Shown: one piece after another, positions 15,234-23,292 of the stretch
Position numbering within the stretch: position 1 is the first letter of the stretch
How the letters are laid out: each line of letters begins with the position of its first letter
NCBI GenBank assembly: GCA_030625685.1
Contig: DAOUQJ010000014.1
Location: 1 to 42,836 of the forward strand
Reading direction: 5' to 3'
Source: Oscillospiraceae bacterium
GTDB taxonomy: Bacteria > Bacillota > Clostridia > Oscillospirales > Oscillospiraceae
Length of the DNA: 42,836 nucleotides
Position numbers and translations under genes: made by a program
Notes under the pieces: model-generated
The model's input: only the letters and a program-made list of their open reading frames with translations
Database searches by the model: none
Told to the model about the DNA's origin: nothing

Positions 15234-16481
15234 GTGAGTAATCTAGCAACCATCAACCCATATGAATGTCAAAGTAAGAATGAACGTGATTGGAACAGTT
15301 GGACATGGCAAATGCGCAATCGCATTGAAACCGTTGAGGAATTGAAGCGACATATCAAGCTGACAAAAGAAGAAGAACAAGGCATAGAGCAGTGTTTGGG
15401 AAGTCTGCGCATGGCCATCACACCATATTATCTATCACTTATTGATAAAAAAGATCCAAATGACCCAGTGAGAAAGCAAGCGATTCCAACATCGCAAGAG
15501 CTCGAATATTCCAGTTGTGATTATGAAGACCCGCTTCATGAGGAAGAAGATTCTCCGGTACCTGGGCTGACGCATCGCTATCCAGATAGGGTGCTATTAT
15601 TGGTGACAGACAAATGTGCCATGTATTGTCGCCACTGTACGAGAAGAAGATTTGCAGGGCAAGACGATGCCTCTTTGCCGATGCAACAAATTGACCGTGC
15701 CATCGAATACATCAGAGATACACCCGTGATTCGAGATGTACTGTTATCCGGGGGAGATGCCTTGATGCTCTCGGATGCACGGCTGGAATCCATCATCAAA
15801 AAGCTTAGAGCGATACCGCATGTAAAAATCATTCGCATCGGTAGTCGAGTGCCAGTCGTGATGCCACAGCGAATTACCCCAGAGCTTGTTGGCATGCTAC
15901 AAAAATATCATCCCATTTGGCTCAATACCCATTTCAATCATCCGAAAGAAATTACAAAAGAGTCAACGAAGGCTTGTGAAATGCTTGCCAATGCAGGCAT
16001 ACCGCTGGGTAACCAGAGTGTGCTCTTGCGCGGTGTGAACGATTGTCTTTATGTAATGAAAGAGCTCATGCAAAAGCTTGTAGATATTCGAGTGCGACCA
16101 TATTATATTTATCAGTGTGACCTTTCGATGGGCATTAAGCATTTTAGAACATCGGTTGCCAAAGGCATTGAAGTCATTGAAGGGCTCAGAGGACATACTT
16201 CAGGCTTTGCAGTGCCTACCTTTGTGGTGGATGCGCCAGGCGGAGGCGGAAAAATCCCAGTGATGCCAAATTATCTCATTTCCAATGCAGAAAACAAAGT
16301 AATTCTGCGTAACTATGAAGGTGTCATCACAACCTATAATGAACCAGATGACTATACATCAGAGTGTAATTGTAGTGTTTGTGCAGGCAAAAAGAATACC
16401 GCTTATGTTGGGCTTTCAAGGCTCATCTACAGCGATAAAATTTCATTAGAACCTGTTGGACTTGAGCGTGGCGCAAGATAA
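15234..16481 (+). CDS. ablA: lysine 2,3-aminomutase
   Basis: Radical SAM and PLP enzyme that converts L-lysine to L-beta-lysine. GTG start with GGAG about 7 bases upstream. The 415-residue product has the cluster-binding triad C128-x3-C132-x2-C135 (CAMYCRHC), the PLP loop PGGGGK with K340, and the C-terminal zinc-type cysteines C378, C380 and C383 (CNCSVC). D296 and D333 correspond to the two aspartates known to hold the lysine side-chain amino group, which argues for lysine and against glutamate as substrate. Following ablB, it serves osmolyte synthesis, although the same enzyme starts lysine fermentation in clostridia; no other fermentation genes are next to it. Confidence 0.95.
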   Translation: MSNLATINPYECQSKNERDWNSWTWQMRNRIETVEELKRHIKLTKEEEQGIEQCLGSLRMAITPYYLSLIDKKDPNDPVRKQAIPTSQELEYSSCDYEDPLHEEEDSPVPGLTHRYPDRVLLLVTDKCAMYCRHCTRRRFAGQDDASLPMQQIDRAIEYIRDTPVIRDVLLSGGDALMLSDARLESIIKKLRAIPHVKIIRIGSRVPVVMPQRITPELVGMLQKYHPIWLNTHFNHPKEITKESTKACEMLANAGIPLGNQSVLLRGVNDCLYVMKELMQKLVDIRVRPYYIYQCDLSMGIKHFRTSVAKGIEVIEGLRGHTSGFAVPTFVVDAPGGGGKIPVMPNYLISNAENKVILRNYEGVITTYNEPDDYTSECNCSVCAGKKNTAYVGLSRLIYSDKISLEPVGLERGAR

Positions 16482-16516
16482 GAAGGATGTTTCTATTCCG
16501 TTAGCTTAGATATGAT

Positions 16517-16558
16517 GAAAAAAGCAGCGCCAACTACGTATGAGTTGGCGCTGCTTTA
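16517..16558. terminator. bidirectional terminator between ablA and the ammonium transporter gene
   Basis: Stem AAAGCAGCGCCAACT / AGTTGGCGCTGCTTT with a 7-base loop. A/T flanks on both sides allow it to end both convergent transcripts. Confidence 0.9.
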
Positions 16559-16616
16559 TGTCATGTACGGGTGAAAGAAATTGCGTGAGATATGTGGTTT
16601 GGTTTTTGCAATTGGA

Positions 16617-17849
16617 TTAGTGACCCATCAAAAATTCATCTTCGTCACTGTATGGCACAAGTTTTTTGCCCATGACACTGATGATAGAACCTGTGATTTT
16701 ACCACCGACGAAGGCAACTACGATTGTTGTGACAATTGCGCCAAGCTGAATCGCTGTGTTGCCTGTGATGAAGATGGCAACAAGACCGCCCAATAGCCCT
16801 GGCATACCGTGTAGGTTGTGAATGCCACAAGTGTCAGTGCCTTTGATGAGTTTTTGTAGTTTTGGTGCGATAATCGCATAGCCGATTACGCTCAAAGCAC
16901 CAGCAGCAAGACCAATCAAAAGTGCATAACCAGGTGTGGTCACATCACAAGTAGAGCCAATGGCAACACCACCAGCAAGCGCTGCGTTTGCGATGTCTTC
17001 TACGTCGATTTTACCACGAATGAGTTTTGAGAACACATAGGTTGCAAGCGTTGCACCACAAAGAGCAAAGATGGTGTTCATCGCAGTGAGCATCACGCGG
17101 TCAGGCGCAACAATGGCACTGGTGAAAGATGGCCAGAATAGCCACAAAATCATACTACCAAGCAAACTAAAGCGGCTGCTTGTGTCGTCGCTTTCGCAGG
17201 TAGGGTCATTTTGGAATTTAGAAAGGGTATTGGCAACCACACCCAAACCAAAGTAAGCGCCAAAGGCATGGATGGCAATGGAGCCACCAGTGTCTAAGAA
17301 ACCGTGGAAATAGCCACTTTCTAAAAGAAGCCATTCGTTGAAAACATAGATTGGTAGGAACAAGATACCCATGAGCAGGTATTGATCCATTTTGAGTCTG
17401 CCGAGCGGAGCGCCAATGGCAATCAGCAAGCTGGCGGCGGCAAATTCGGCAAATAATAAAGCATCTACACTCAAAATGTTGAATTCTTCACCAATGAATG
17501 TTTTGATGAGCATATAAAGCGGAATGGCAAGACTGACCATGAGGAATGTTGCCGTGACTGAGGTAAAGCCGTGTTTTCTAACTGTGACCATGAGAAAGCC
17601 GAAACCAGCGAGAAGCATGGCAAGAATGTGAATCGAGCGGTTATATTTGAGTGTTTCATAAATGGTGTGGAATTCATCATCAGCTTGGGTCATGTCCACT
17701 TGGTGTGTTTCCAGTGCCGTCATTTCATGGGCAAGACCTTCATTTAAGTTAGGTAGCAAGACCACTGCCATGCCAATGAATATGACCAATAATAAGATGA
17801 GAAAGGCCTTATTAGGTTTTGCTTTTGCGAGTGATGAGTGATTACTCAT
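16617..17849 (-). CDS. Rh-type ammonium transporter (Amt/Rh family)
   Basis: Inner-membrane ammonia/ammonium channel of about 410 residues with roughly twelve hydrophobic segments and an extra N-terminal loop of about 40 residues between the first two, as in Rh glycoproteins. Motifs are of the Rh rather than the AmtB kind: DTGGSIAIHAFGAYFGL, GSMILWLFWPSFTSAI, ALAGGVAIGSTCD and DTCGIHNLHGMPGLLGG. The pore histidines fall in IHAFGAY and HNLHGMPG. The predicted ribosome binding site is weak (AAGAAGAT). No glnK/glnB gene is next to it, also typical of Rh members. It is transcribed alone with an unusually long, structured leader. Lysine and amino-acid catabolism would give such a cell ammonia to move. 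Confidence 0.9.
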   Translation of the reverse strand: MSNHSSLAKAKPNKAFLILLLVIFIGMAVVLLPNLNEGLAHEMTALETHQVDMTQADDEFHTIYETLKYNRSIHILAMLLAGFGFLMVTVRKHGFTSVTATFLMVSLAIPLYMLIKTFIGEEFNILSVDALLFAEFAAASLLIAIGAPLGRLKMDQYLLMGILFLPIYVFNEWLLLESGYFHGFLDTGGSIAIHAFGAYFGLGVVANTLSKFQNDPTCESDDTSSRFSLLGSMILWLFWPSFTSAIVAPDRVMLTAMNTIFALCGATLATYVFSKLIRGKIDVEDIANAALAGGVAIGSTCDVTTPGYALLIGLAAGALSVIGYAIIAPKLQKLIKGTDTCGIHNLHGMPGLLGGLVAIFITGNTAIQLGAIVTTIVVAFVGGKITGSIISVMGKKLVPYSDEDEFLMGH

Positions 17850-17920
17850 GTTTGTACATCTTCTTTCTGTTATAGTTTTTGTTTTGTTTCACGTATCAGT
17901 GAGGAAGAATCTGTTGTTTT

Positions 17921-18042
17921 GCAGTAACACTTACTGCATACGCACCTCGTTTTGCGTAGAGTATTTTCGATTCATCCAAGCAGTAGCGTTCTACTGCATA
18001 CGCACCTCTTTTCCCGCAGAGATTATTTGCCGTTCTATCCAA
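17921..18042 (-). ncRNA. tandem structured leader motif upstream of the Rh-type transporter
   Basis: On the minus strand two adjacent units (18042-17980 and 17979-17921) share one plan: TTGGAT, a linker with CTC...GAG pairing, the invariant GAGGTGCGTATGCAGTA, then a hairpin. The 17 invariant bases recur exactly 60 bases apart. The hairpin is GCAGTAG-AACG-CTACTGC in the first unit and GCAGTAA-GTG-TTACTGC in the second, so the closing pair changes from G-C to A-T with pairing kept. An alternative stem, TACGC with GCGTA, is also possible in unit 2 and mostly in unit 1. This suggests a cis-acting RNA; I recognise no known riboswitch class in it. Confidence 0.5.
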
Positions 18043-18070
18043 CGCACTTTTTCATAGAGAAAGTTTTGGA

Positions 18071-18106
18071 CAGAAAAACTAGCGAATACATAGGATTCGC
18101 TAGTTT
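18071..18106 (-). terminator. terminator-like hairpin in the Rh transporter leader
   Basis: On the minus strand AAACTAGCGAAT pairs with ATTCGCTAGTTT (12 bp, 7-base loop) and is followed by TTCTG. It lies just ahead of the tandem motif and could attenuate transcription into the transporter gene. Confidence 0.65.
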
Positions 18107-18124
18107 AGCAAATGGTATATTAAG

Positions 18125-18149
18125 ATAAAGAAAAGCGCCATTTCGGCGC
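18125..18149 (-). terminator. short terminator after the upstream membrane-protein gene or at the leader start
   Basis: GCGCC and GGCGC pair across ATTTC. On the minus strand the hairpin is followed by TTTTCTTTAT. It could end transcripts coming from the gene at 18334-18663. Confidence 0.6.
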
Positions 18150-18160
18150 AGTCCTTGGGT

Positions 18161-18188
18161 ATTATAGCATATTTTTCTAGAATTTGAA
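18161..18188 (-). promoter_or_regulatory. probable promoter of the Rh-type transporter gene
   Basis: On the minus strand the extended -10 TGCTATAAT (TATAAT at 18166-18161) has TTCAAA as a weak -35, 16 bases upstream. The predicted start gives a leader of about 300 bases. Confidence 0.55.
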
Positions 18189-18333
18189 TTCAATTGTAGA
18201 AAATTGTCGATAGAAATTTACATGTAAAATTTGTGTAAAATGACGGGGAATGTGCTTCCTTTGGATTTTTATTCCACGAGAAGATACAATAGGTAAGTCT
18301 TTTCCTAGCTTTTTGAGGAAATCTTTGATTCTT

Positions 18334-18663
18334 TCATTTATCGTATATTGAAAAAACGATATATACTATACTGAAAACGATGAAAGCATAAAAGAGCATA
18401 CCCAATATCCAATCGGGTTTCTTTTTGCGATAAATCATAATACCTGCGCCACTCCAAACAATGGGGTAGATGGTGGTAAGCGCTAAAAAGAGAAGCATAA
18501 AGATAGCCTCCCAGACAGAGGAGTTTGCAAGGATACGCTCGATAGCAGCAAGTTGCATGACATTTGCGATAAATACAAATGGATAGAAGATCAACGGAAC
18601 ACCCAAGAGAACGTAGGTTAAATTGATAGCCCAATGCGTTTTGCGCAAATTTTGTTTTAACAT
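18334..18663 (-). CDS. small membrane protein of unknown function (109 aa)
   Basis: The ATG at 18663 follows GAGGTG at 6 bases. Three hydrophobic segments are visible: residues about 12-38, 52-76 and 86-106, with a basic loop YRKKKPD between the last two. No signature was recognised, and no partner gene is adjacent in the same direction apart from the distant transporter gene. Codon use and ribosome binding site look ordinary, so the gene is likely real. Confidence 0.7.
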   Translation of the reverse strand: MLKQNLRKTHWAINLTYVLLGVPLIFYPFVFIANVMQLAAIERILANSSVWEAIFMLLFLALTTIYPIVWSGAGIMIYRKKKPDWILGMLFYAFIVFSIVYIVFSIYDK

Positions 18664-18940
18664 GGTTTCACCTCGCTAATGATACTACCATAATGTTACA
18701 TTTAAGTAAAGAAAAGAGGAGGAAGTATCATTTCGTAGCAAAAGATAGATACTATGCGTAACTGGCATTATATAAGGGTGCAATAAGTAATTTGGGCAAA
18801 CGAATGAAAAAATGCAAACAGCATGAAATATATTTGAAATTTAGAAATATAATGGTAGCGTGTGTGGCATTTTGATTATATTGAAAACAGCACATCATTG
18901 CATCTAAGTTTCATGCAAACAATCAGATGGGAGGAAGCAT

Positions 18941-19195
18941 ATGATTCGGTTTTTTAATCGCAAGACAGTGATGATTACCTATGACAGAAGTGCGCTCGAA
19001 ACAGCGCAAGATATGCTGAGAAAAGATAAAATTGAGTATATCACCCAAGGTTCGAGTATGAGTGCGGAAATGGGTTATATGAATACCGATATGAGTAATT
19101 TTGATTCTGGAATGCAACCAAACAGAACGATAGAGTATAAAATCTATGTGCATCGAAAAGATTTTAATAAAGCAAAAAACGTGTTGGGACAATAG
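18941..19195 (+). CDS. small DUF2007-like protein (84 aa)
   Basis: GGGAGG precedes the ATG at 18941. The product is a compact alpha/beta protein: MITYDRSALETAQDMLRKDKIEYIT, a Met-rich linker, and EYKIYVHRKDFNKAKNVL. The pattern, strand-helix-strand repeated with a hydrophobic A..iL...gI element, resembles the small DUF2007 (putative signal-transducing, PII-like fold) family. That match is tentative. It has no membrane segment and is followed by a spore gene 96 bases on. Confidence 0.65.
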   Translation: MIRFFNRKTVMITYDRSALETAQDMLRKDKIEYITQGSSMSAEMGYMNTDMSNFDSGMQPNRTIEYKIYVHRKDFNKAKNVLGQ

Positions 19196-19291
19196 AAAAC
19201 AGAACATATGTGAGCGTTTAGTTCGATTAGTGTATAGGATCAATGCTTTCTACAAAGAATACCCTTTATGATAGACAAAGGGGGAATCACA

Positions 19292-19471
19292 ATGGACAGA
19301 AAGCGTGCAAAACAAATTGCATCGTCTCCAGTGATGGCAAATGTATGCTACAATGGAGTGAATGTGTATATCGAATCAGTCAGTGAAACCAGTGATACAG
19401 CAAGTGTTCACAGGCTCAATCAGCCCAGAAGCACACAAGTTGTGCCACTTGGCAGTCTCATCGAACAGTAA
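19292..19471 (+). CDS. sspH: H-type small acid-soluble spore protein
   Basis: Spore protein of the SspH family, made in the forespore. ATG 19292 is used because GGGGG lies 8 bases upstream; a start at 19268 would add eight unsupported residues. The 59-residue protein reads MDRKRAKQIASSPVMANVCY at its start and continues NGVNVYIESV, ending VPLGSLIEQ. These are the conserved features of SspH (MD..RAk.I..Sp...V.y.G..V.I..V, ending VPl..LiE). Unlike alpha/beta-type SASPs, it has no GPR cleavage site in view. It shows that the organism makes endospores or descends from one that did. Followed by its own terminator. Confidence 0.92.
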   Translation: MDRKRAKQIASSPVMANVCYNGVNVYIESVSETSDTASVHRLNQPRSTQVVPLGSLIEQ

Positions 19472-19474
19472 GAT

Positions 19475-19518
19475 AAATGCTGAACTCATCTAATTTGAGT
19501 TCAGCATTTTGTTTTTTT
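19475..19518 (+). terminator. terminator of sspH
   Basis: Stem AAATGCTGAACTCA / TGAGTTCAGCATTT with a 7-base loop followed by TTGTTTTTTT. Confidence 0.92.
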
Positions 19519-19630
19519 AGGTGCGTTTGTAGAGGATGCAGTTTTGCTGTGATTTTGTAATGAAGCTTTTGTTTTCGCTTCTGTTTTGATATACTGGCTT
19601 AGATGACAAAGACAAAGGTGGAGATACACA

Positions 19631-20017
19631 ATGAGTATATTAGACATGCTGCTGACCAATCATGACATGATTGGAAAAGGCTTTGAAGTGCTCACCAAGG
19701 GGAGTAAATACCTTGTGGCTTATACAGAAGACAACACAGTGCTTGCATACACCACAGGGATTGATGTGGGTAAAAACTTAATGGAACAGTATCTAAGCAT
19801 CAGTGGGCAAAGTGAGTTGCCGGTTTCTTTTGTAGAAGAGTTCCACAAAACAAAGGATGACTTTTTCACCGAGAACGAAGCGCTGCAAATTTGCATTGTA
19901 GACAAAGATATCATGCTCAGAAAAGATGTCGATGCGCTGATGCAAAGCGTGGAACTCGTCCCAGATAAAAACAATAAACGAATGGTTGGCTTAGACAAGT
20001 TTACACGAAAAGTGTAA
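19631..20017 (+). CDS. conserved-looking protein of unknown function (128 aa)
   Basis: The ATG follows AAAGGTGGAG. A TGATATACT extended -10 lies about 30 bases upstream. The product is soluble and mixed alpha/beta: an N-terminal FEVLTKGSKYLVAYTEDNTVLAYTTG strand pair, a helix (KNLMEQYLSISG), then a second strand region NEALQICIVDKDIMLRKD. The end is basic (KNNKRMVGLDKFTRKV). No family recognised. It is bracketed by terminators on both sides, so it is monocistronic. Confidence 0.75.
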   Translation: MSILDMLLTNHDMIGKGFEVLTKGSKYLVAYTEDNTVLAYTTGIDVGKNLMEQYLSISGQSELPVSFVEEFHKTKDDFFTENEALQICIVDKDIMLRKDVDALMQSVELVPDKNNKRMVGLDKFTRKV

Positions 20018-20031
20018 TGGGGAAACGGAAT

Positions 20032-20069
20032 AAAGTGCCGAAAGTATAGCTTCTTTCGGCACTTTATTT
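20032..20069 (+). terminator. terminator of the 128-aa unknown gene
   Basis: Stem AAAGTGCCGAAAG / CTTTCGGCACTTT with an 8-base loop then ATTTG. Confidence 0.85.
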
Positions 20070-20234
20070 GCAGAGATGAAAAATTTAGATTCATCAATTC
20101 GTGAACATTCAAGCTGTGGAGTAGTGAAATATTGTATACATTTTGCAAGTATATAGCTATATTTAAGTCTACAGTAATATTGTTATGTCAAAAAGAAGAT
20201 TGCGACACAAAATGTAAGTATTTGGCAAATAAAA

Positions 20235-20270
20235 TTAGTGTTTGACAATAAAATTAGTGTATGCTAATAT
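20235..20270 (+). promoter_or_regulatory. feoA promoter with two DtxR-like boxes
   Basis: TTGACA (20242-20247) and TAATAT (20265-20270) are 17 bases apart. TTAGTGTATGCTAA (20254-20267), of the TTAG-N6-CTAA form used by iron-dependent DtxR/IdeR-type repressors, covers the spacer and -10. A second, weaker copy, TTAGTGTTTGACAA (20235-20248), covers the -35. Confidence 0.7.
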
Positions 20271-20314
20271 AGAGCCAGTTAAAGTTGCTTTATGTTAATT
20301 TTCGGAGGAAAAAA

Positions 20315-20536
20315 ATGATTTCTTTATCTAAAGGAAAAACAAATACAAGATATACTGTTGTAGAAATTCTGACAGGTGATGACAGTATGATTGAGTTTCT
20401 TTTTTCTTTGGGCTGTTATCCAGGACAAGGTGTGACAATTATATCTAAGCTGGGTTCCAATTTCATTATTAATGTAAAAGATGCTCGATATAGTATCGAT
20501 GAGCAATTGGCGAAAGCTATTCAGGTCGAAAACTAG
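20315..20536 (+). CDS. feoA: ferrous iron transport protein A
   Basis: Small SH3-like cytosolic partner of FeoB, 73 residues. The ATG at 20315 is preceded by CGGAGGAAAAAA. The product shows the FeoA pattern: an N-terminal strand, then MIEFLFSLGCYPGQGVTIISKL (the l..lG..pG..v.v...), then NFIINVKDARYSIDEQLAKAI, which ends in the family's usual d.r..i...la..I. The feoB start lies about 200 bases downstream, a larger gap than in most feoAB operons and one that holds extra operator-like boxes. Confidence 0.92.
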   Translation: MISLSKGKTNTRYTVVEILTGDDSMIEFLFSLGCYPGQGVTIISKLGSNFIINVKDARYSIDEQLAKAIQVEN

Positions 20537-20562
20537 TCAGGGTATATATTTTTATTTTAAAA

Positions 20563-20684
20563 GTTAGCATATAACAATTTTGTTAAAGATATATTCATAT
20601 AGGTTCAAGAAAAGATGTGTCTTTTTTTTACTACATAAGTTAGCATATGCGAATTTTTTTAAACCGCGAGTTAGCAATACTGAA
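20563..20684 (+). promoter_or_regulatory. three DtxR-like boxes between feoA and feoB
   Basis: TTAGCATATAACAA (20563-20576), TTAGCATATGCGAA (20640-20653) and TTAGCAATACTGAA (20671-20684) share TTAGC with the box over the feoA promoter. The middle one is one base from a perfect palindrome. They suggest a second iron-controlled promoter for feoB. Confidence 0.55.
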
Positions 20685-20740
20685 TTTTGCAATATATTTT
20701 TAACAAAGAAGATAGTAAGAGAAAAGTTTGGGGGATGGAC

Positions 20741-22726
20741 ATGAAAATTGCATTAACAGGTAACCCAAATAGCGGTAAAACCACGCTGTTTAACGCGATT
20801 ACGGGTAAAATTGAACATGTTGGTAACTGGCCTGGAGTTACCGTTGAAAAAAAAGAAGGCACAATTAAAAGTGCTTACAATCCACGTGGGGTTGATATTA
20901 CGGCGGTTGATTTGCCGGGCGCATACTCAATGAACCCATATACCAGTGAAGAGAATATCACGAAAAAATTTATTTTTGATGAAAATCCAGATGTTATTAT
21001 TAACATTGTGGATTCCGCAAATCTGAGTCGTTCATTGTTCTTTACAACTCAGCTTTTAGAATTGGGGATACCAGTAGTAGTAGCGCTCAATAAAAGTGAT
21101 TTGGTTGAGAAAAAAGGTAACACAATCCACGCAGGGGCTTTGAGCCAACATTTAAACTGCCCAATAGTGACGACAACGGCAACAAAGTCATCTGAGAATG
21201 GTTTAGAGCTTTTGATTGCGGAGTGTATTCGCCACGTGGAAAAGCCTCATAAGCAAATTGCAGCAAAAATTGACGGTTTAAAAGAAGCAGAAAATGAAAA
21301 AGAATTCAAAGCTGCGGATAAAAAGCGATATGCATTTGTCGATAAAATTGTTTCTGAAGTAGAAAGAAGAAGCATCAGCTCACATGAACAAACAAAACAA
21401 GACAAAATTGACAGAATCGTGGCACATAGAGTGATTGGCATACCAATCTTCGCAGCCGCAATTTGGGCTATTTTTTGGGTATCTCAAGCGTGGCTAGGAC
21501 CCATCATTGCAGATTGGCTCGTTGGATTACTAGAAGGATTCCAAGGTTGGGTCGGAGCTTCGGTTGAGGGAGCAAGCCCTATTTTATCAGCTCTGCTCGT
21601 CGATGGTATCATTGGCGGTGTCATCGCTGTTGTTGGCTTCTTGCCACTCATCATGGTCATGTTCTTCCTCATGGCATTGTTAGAAGATTGTGGTTACATG
21701 GCGCGTGTTTCAGTCGTTATGGACAGATATTTCAAAAAAATCGGTTTGTCTGGTCGTAGTATCATTCCAATGGTTATCGGCACAGCTTGTGGCATTCCTG
21801 GTGTTATGGCATCTAGAACCATCAAAGATGAAAGACAAAGAAGAACAACCGCAATGCTTACCCCGTTTATGCCATGTGGGGCGAAACTTCCCATCATTGC
21901 ACTCTTTGCAGGGGTGTTCTTTGGAGATGCGGCTTGGGTCGGCACAACCATGTATTTTCTAGCAATTGTAGTTATCATAATTTCTGCTCTGATTGTTAGA
22001 AAAATCACTGGCGATACCTCTCAATCTTATTTTATTATTGAATTACCAGAATATCGTTTTCCAAGCTTCAAAAGAGCAACCATTTCCATGCTATCTCGTG
22101 GGAAAGCCTTTGTGATCAAAGCGGCTACCATTGTTTTGGTTTGTAACGCAGTGATTCATATTATGCAAACATTCACTTGGGATTTTGCAGTGACTGAAGT
22201 TGCATCAGAAAGTATTCTTGCATCCATTGCAAACCCATTTGCCATTGCACTTTTGCCACTGGGATTTGGTCTTTGGCAATTTGCAGCAGCGGCTGTGACA
22301 GGTTTTATCGCGAAAGAAAATGTAGTTGGCACACTTGCTGTTACATTTGGTATTTCTAACTTTATTGACGTAGATGCATTAGAACTTATGGGCGAAACAG
22401 GAGCATCAGCTGGTGTAGAGTCAGCGTTTGCTATTGGTAGTGTCGCAGCACTTGCATACCTTGTATTCAACTTGTTCACACCTCCATGTTTTGCTTGTAT
22501 TGGGGCAATCAGAGCAGAAGTTGACTCTGCTAAATGGACATGGGGTGCTGTTGGATTCCAATTGGCGATGGGCTATGTTCTTGCATTCTTGGTTTACCAA
22601 GGGGGAACACTCATTACAACAGGTGCTTTGGGGCAATCATTTATGCAAGGTCTCATTGTAGTTATTGCCATTTGTGCATTTATTGGCTATTTGATGGCGA
22701 GCGGTTCTAAAAAACAAACAGCTTAA
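20741..22726 (+). CDS. feoB: ferrous iron transporter B (GTPase-permease)
   Basis: Main Fe(II) uptake protein of the inner membrane. ATG 20741 is chosen since GGGGGAT lies about 7 bases upstream; the ATG at 20735 overlaps that site. The G domain (residues 1-170) has G1 GNPNSGKTT, G3 VDLPGAYSM and G4 NKSD. A helical GDI-like spacer is followed by the permease domain with two Gate-type repeats: ALLEDCGYMARVSVVMDRYFKKIGLSG and MPCGAKLPI, then SMLSRGKAF and FTPPCFACIGAIRAE. The CxxC-like Cys residues of the membrane core are present. 661 residues, normal for clostridial FeoB. A FeoB-associated small Cys protein follows. Confidence 0.96.
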   Translation: MKIALTGNPNSGKTTLFNAITGKIEHVGNWPGVTVEKKEGTIKSAYNPRGVDITAVDLPGAYSMNPYTSEENITKKFIFDENPDVIINIVDSANLSRSLFFTTQLLELGIPVVVALNKSDLVEKKGNTIHAGALSQHLNCPIVTTTATKSSENGLELLIAECIRHVEKPHKQIAAKIDGLKEAENEKEFKAADKKRYAFVDKIVSEVERRSISSHEQTKQDKIDRIVAHRVIGIPIFAAAIWAIFWVSQAWLGPIIADWLVGLLEGFQGWVGASVEGASPILSALLVDGIIGGVIAVVGFLPLIMVMFFLMALLEDCGYMARVSVVMDRYFKKIGLSGRSIIPMVIGTACGIPGVMASRTIKDERQRRTTAMLTPFMPCGAKLPIIALFAGVFFGDAAWVGTTMYFLAIVVIIISALIVRKITGDTSQSYFIIELPEYRFPSFKRATISMLSRGKAFVIKAATIVLVCNAVIHIMQTFTWDFAVTEVASESILASIANPFAIALLPLGFGLWQFAAAAVTGFIAKENVVGTLAVTFGISNFIDVDALELMGETGASAGVESAFAIGSVAALAYLVFNLFTPPCFACIGAIRAEVDSAKWTWGAVGFQLAMGYVLAFLVYQGGTLITTGALGQSFMQGLIVVIAICAFIGYLMASGSKKQTA

Positions 22727-22747
22727 CTAACGGAGAAAGGGCATGAA

Positions 22748-22903
22748 ATGAAAGAAACTATTATAGTTGTGATTGCCATTGTTGTCATTGTTTCTTTGGC
22801 GGTCTTAAAGATGAAAAAAGACAAGAAAAAGGGCATTATGCCAGGTGGCTGTGCTGGATGTGCATATAAACATAAAGATGGCTCGTGCTCTTGTGATGAT
22901 TAA
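22748..22903 (+). CDS. FeoB-associated Cys-rich membrane protein (51 aa)
   Basis: This short gene starts 22 bases after feoB, with GGAGAAAGGG ahead of the ATG at 22748. The product has one N-terminal membrane helix (residues about 4-20), a Lys-rich stretch (KMKKDKKKG), then GGCAGCAYKHKDGSCSCDD with four cysteines. This is the plan of the FeoB-associated Cys-rich membrane proteins found behind feoB in Firmicutes, which are thought to help or regulate Fe(II) uptake through metal binding at the membrane. It ends the operon at a strong terminator. Confidence 0.88.
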   Translation: MKETIIVVIAIVVIVSLAVLKMKKDKKKGIMPGGCAGCAYKHKDGSCSCDD

Positions 22904-22908
22904 ATGAT

Positions 22909-22963
22909 AAATCGCATACCCAGCAAAATGTTCGTTCTTTTGCTGGGTATGCGATTTTTGTTT
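22909..22963 (+). terminator. terminator of the feo operon
   Basis: A 20-bp perfect stem starting AAATCGCATACCCAGC with a 9-base loop, followed by TTTTTGTTTG. Confidence 0.95.
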
Positions 22964-23292
22964 GTCCAGAAAGAGCAACCGATGGATATGCCTTGCTTTC
23001 ATTTATTATAGTAGTTTTGATGCTACAGGGAAGGTTCGATACAATGTACTTTCAAAACATGACACGTTTCGATTGATATATAATATAGAATAGACTGTAC
23101 GCCTAACTCGTTGTATATAGGTTTTGAAACTTTTTTGACCAATAAATTGTAGGATGTTCTACTTTTTTGCGTTAACATAAATAGAAAAAGCAATAAAAAG
23201 CAATGTTTTAAATAGAAAATGAATTCAATCGGCAATCATGTAGCTTATATATAGTGTTATCGGTAGAATCGAATGGAATATACGGTGGTAAT
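22964..23292. other. AT-rich intergenic stretch before the betaine transporter operon
   Basis: Nothing coding is recognised; short T-runs and direct words such as AAAAAGCAATAAAAAGCAAT occur. The operon promoter follows at 23293. Confidence 0.45.

Noticed and set aside
17921-17997. Two hairpins as an ANTAR antiterminator target
   Set aside because: Loops are 3-4 bases (GTG, AACG), whereas ANTAR targets have six-base loops with A at position 1 and G at position 4.
17921-18042. Resemblance of GAGGTGCG...AGTA to the start of a lysine riboswitch
   Set aside because: The rest of the lysine aptamer (for example the GCCGAAG core element) is missing, and the motif occurs twice in 120 bases, too short for two such aptamers.
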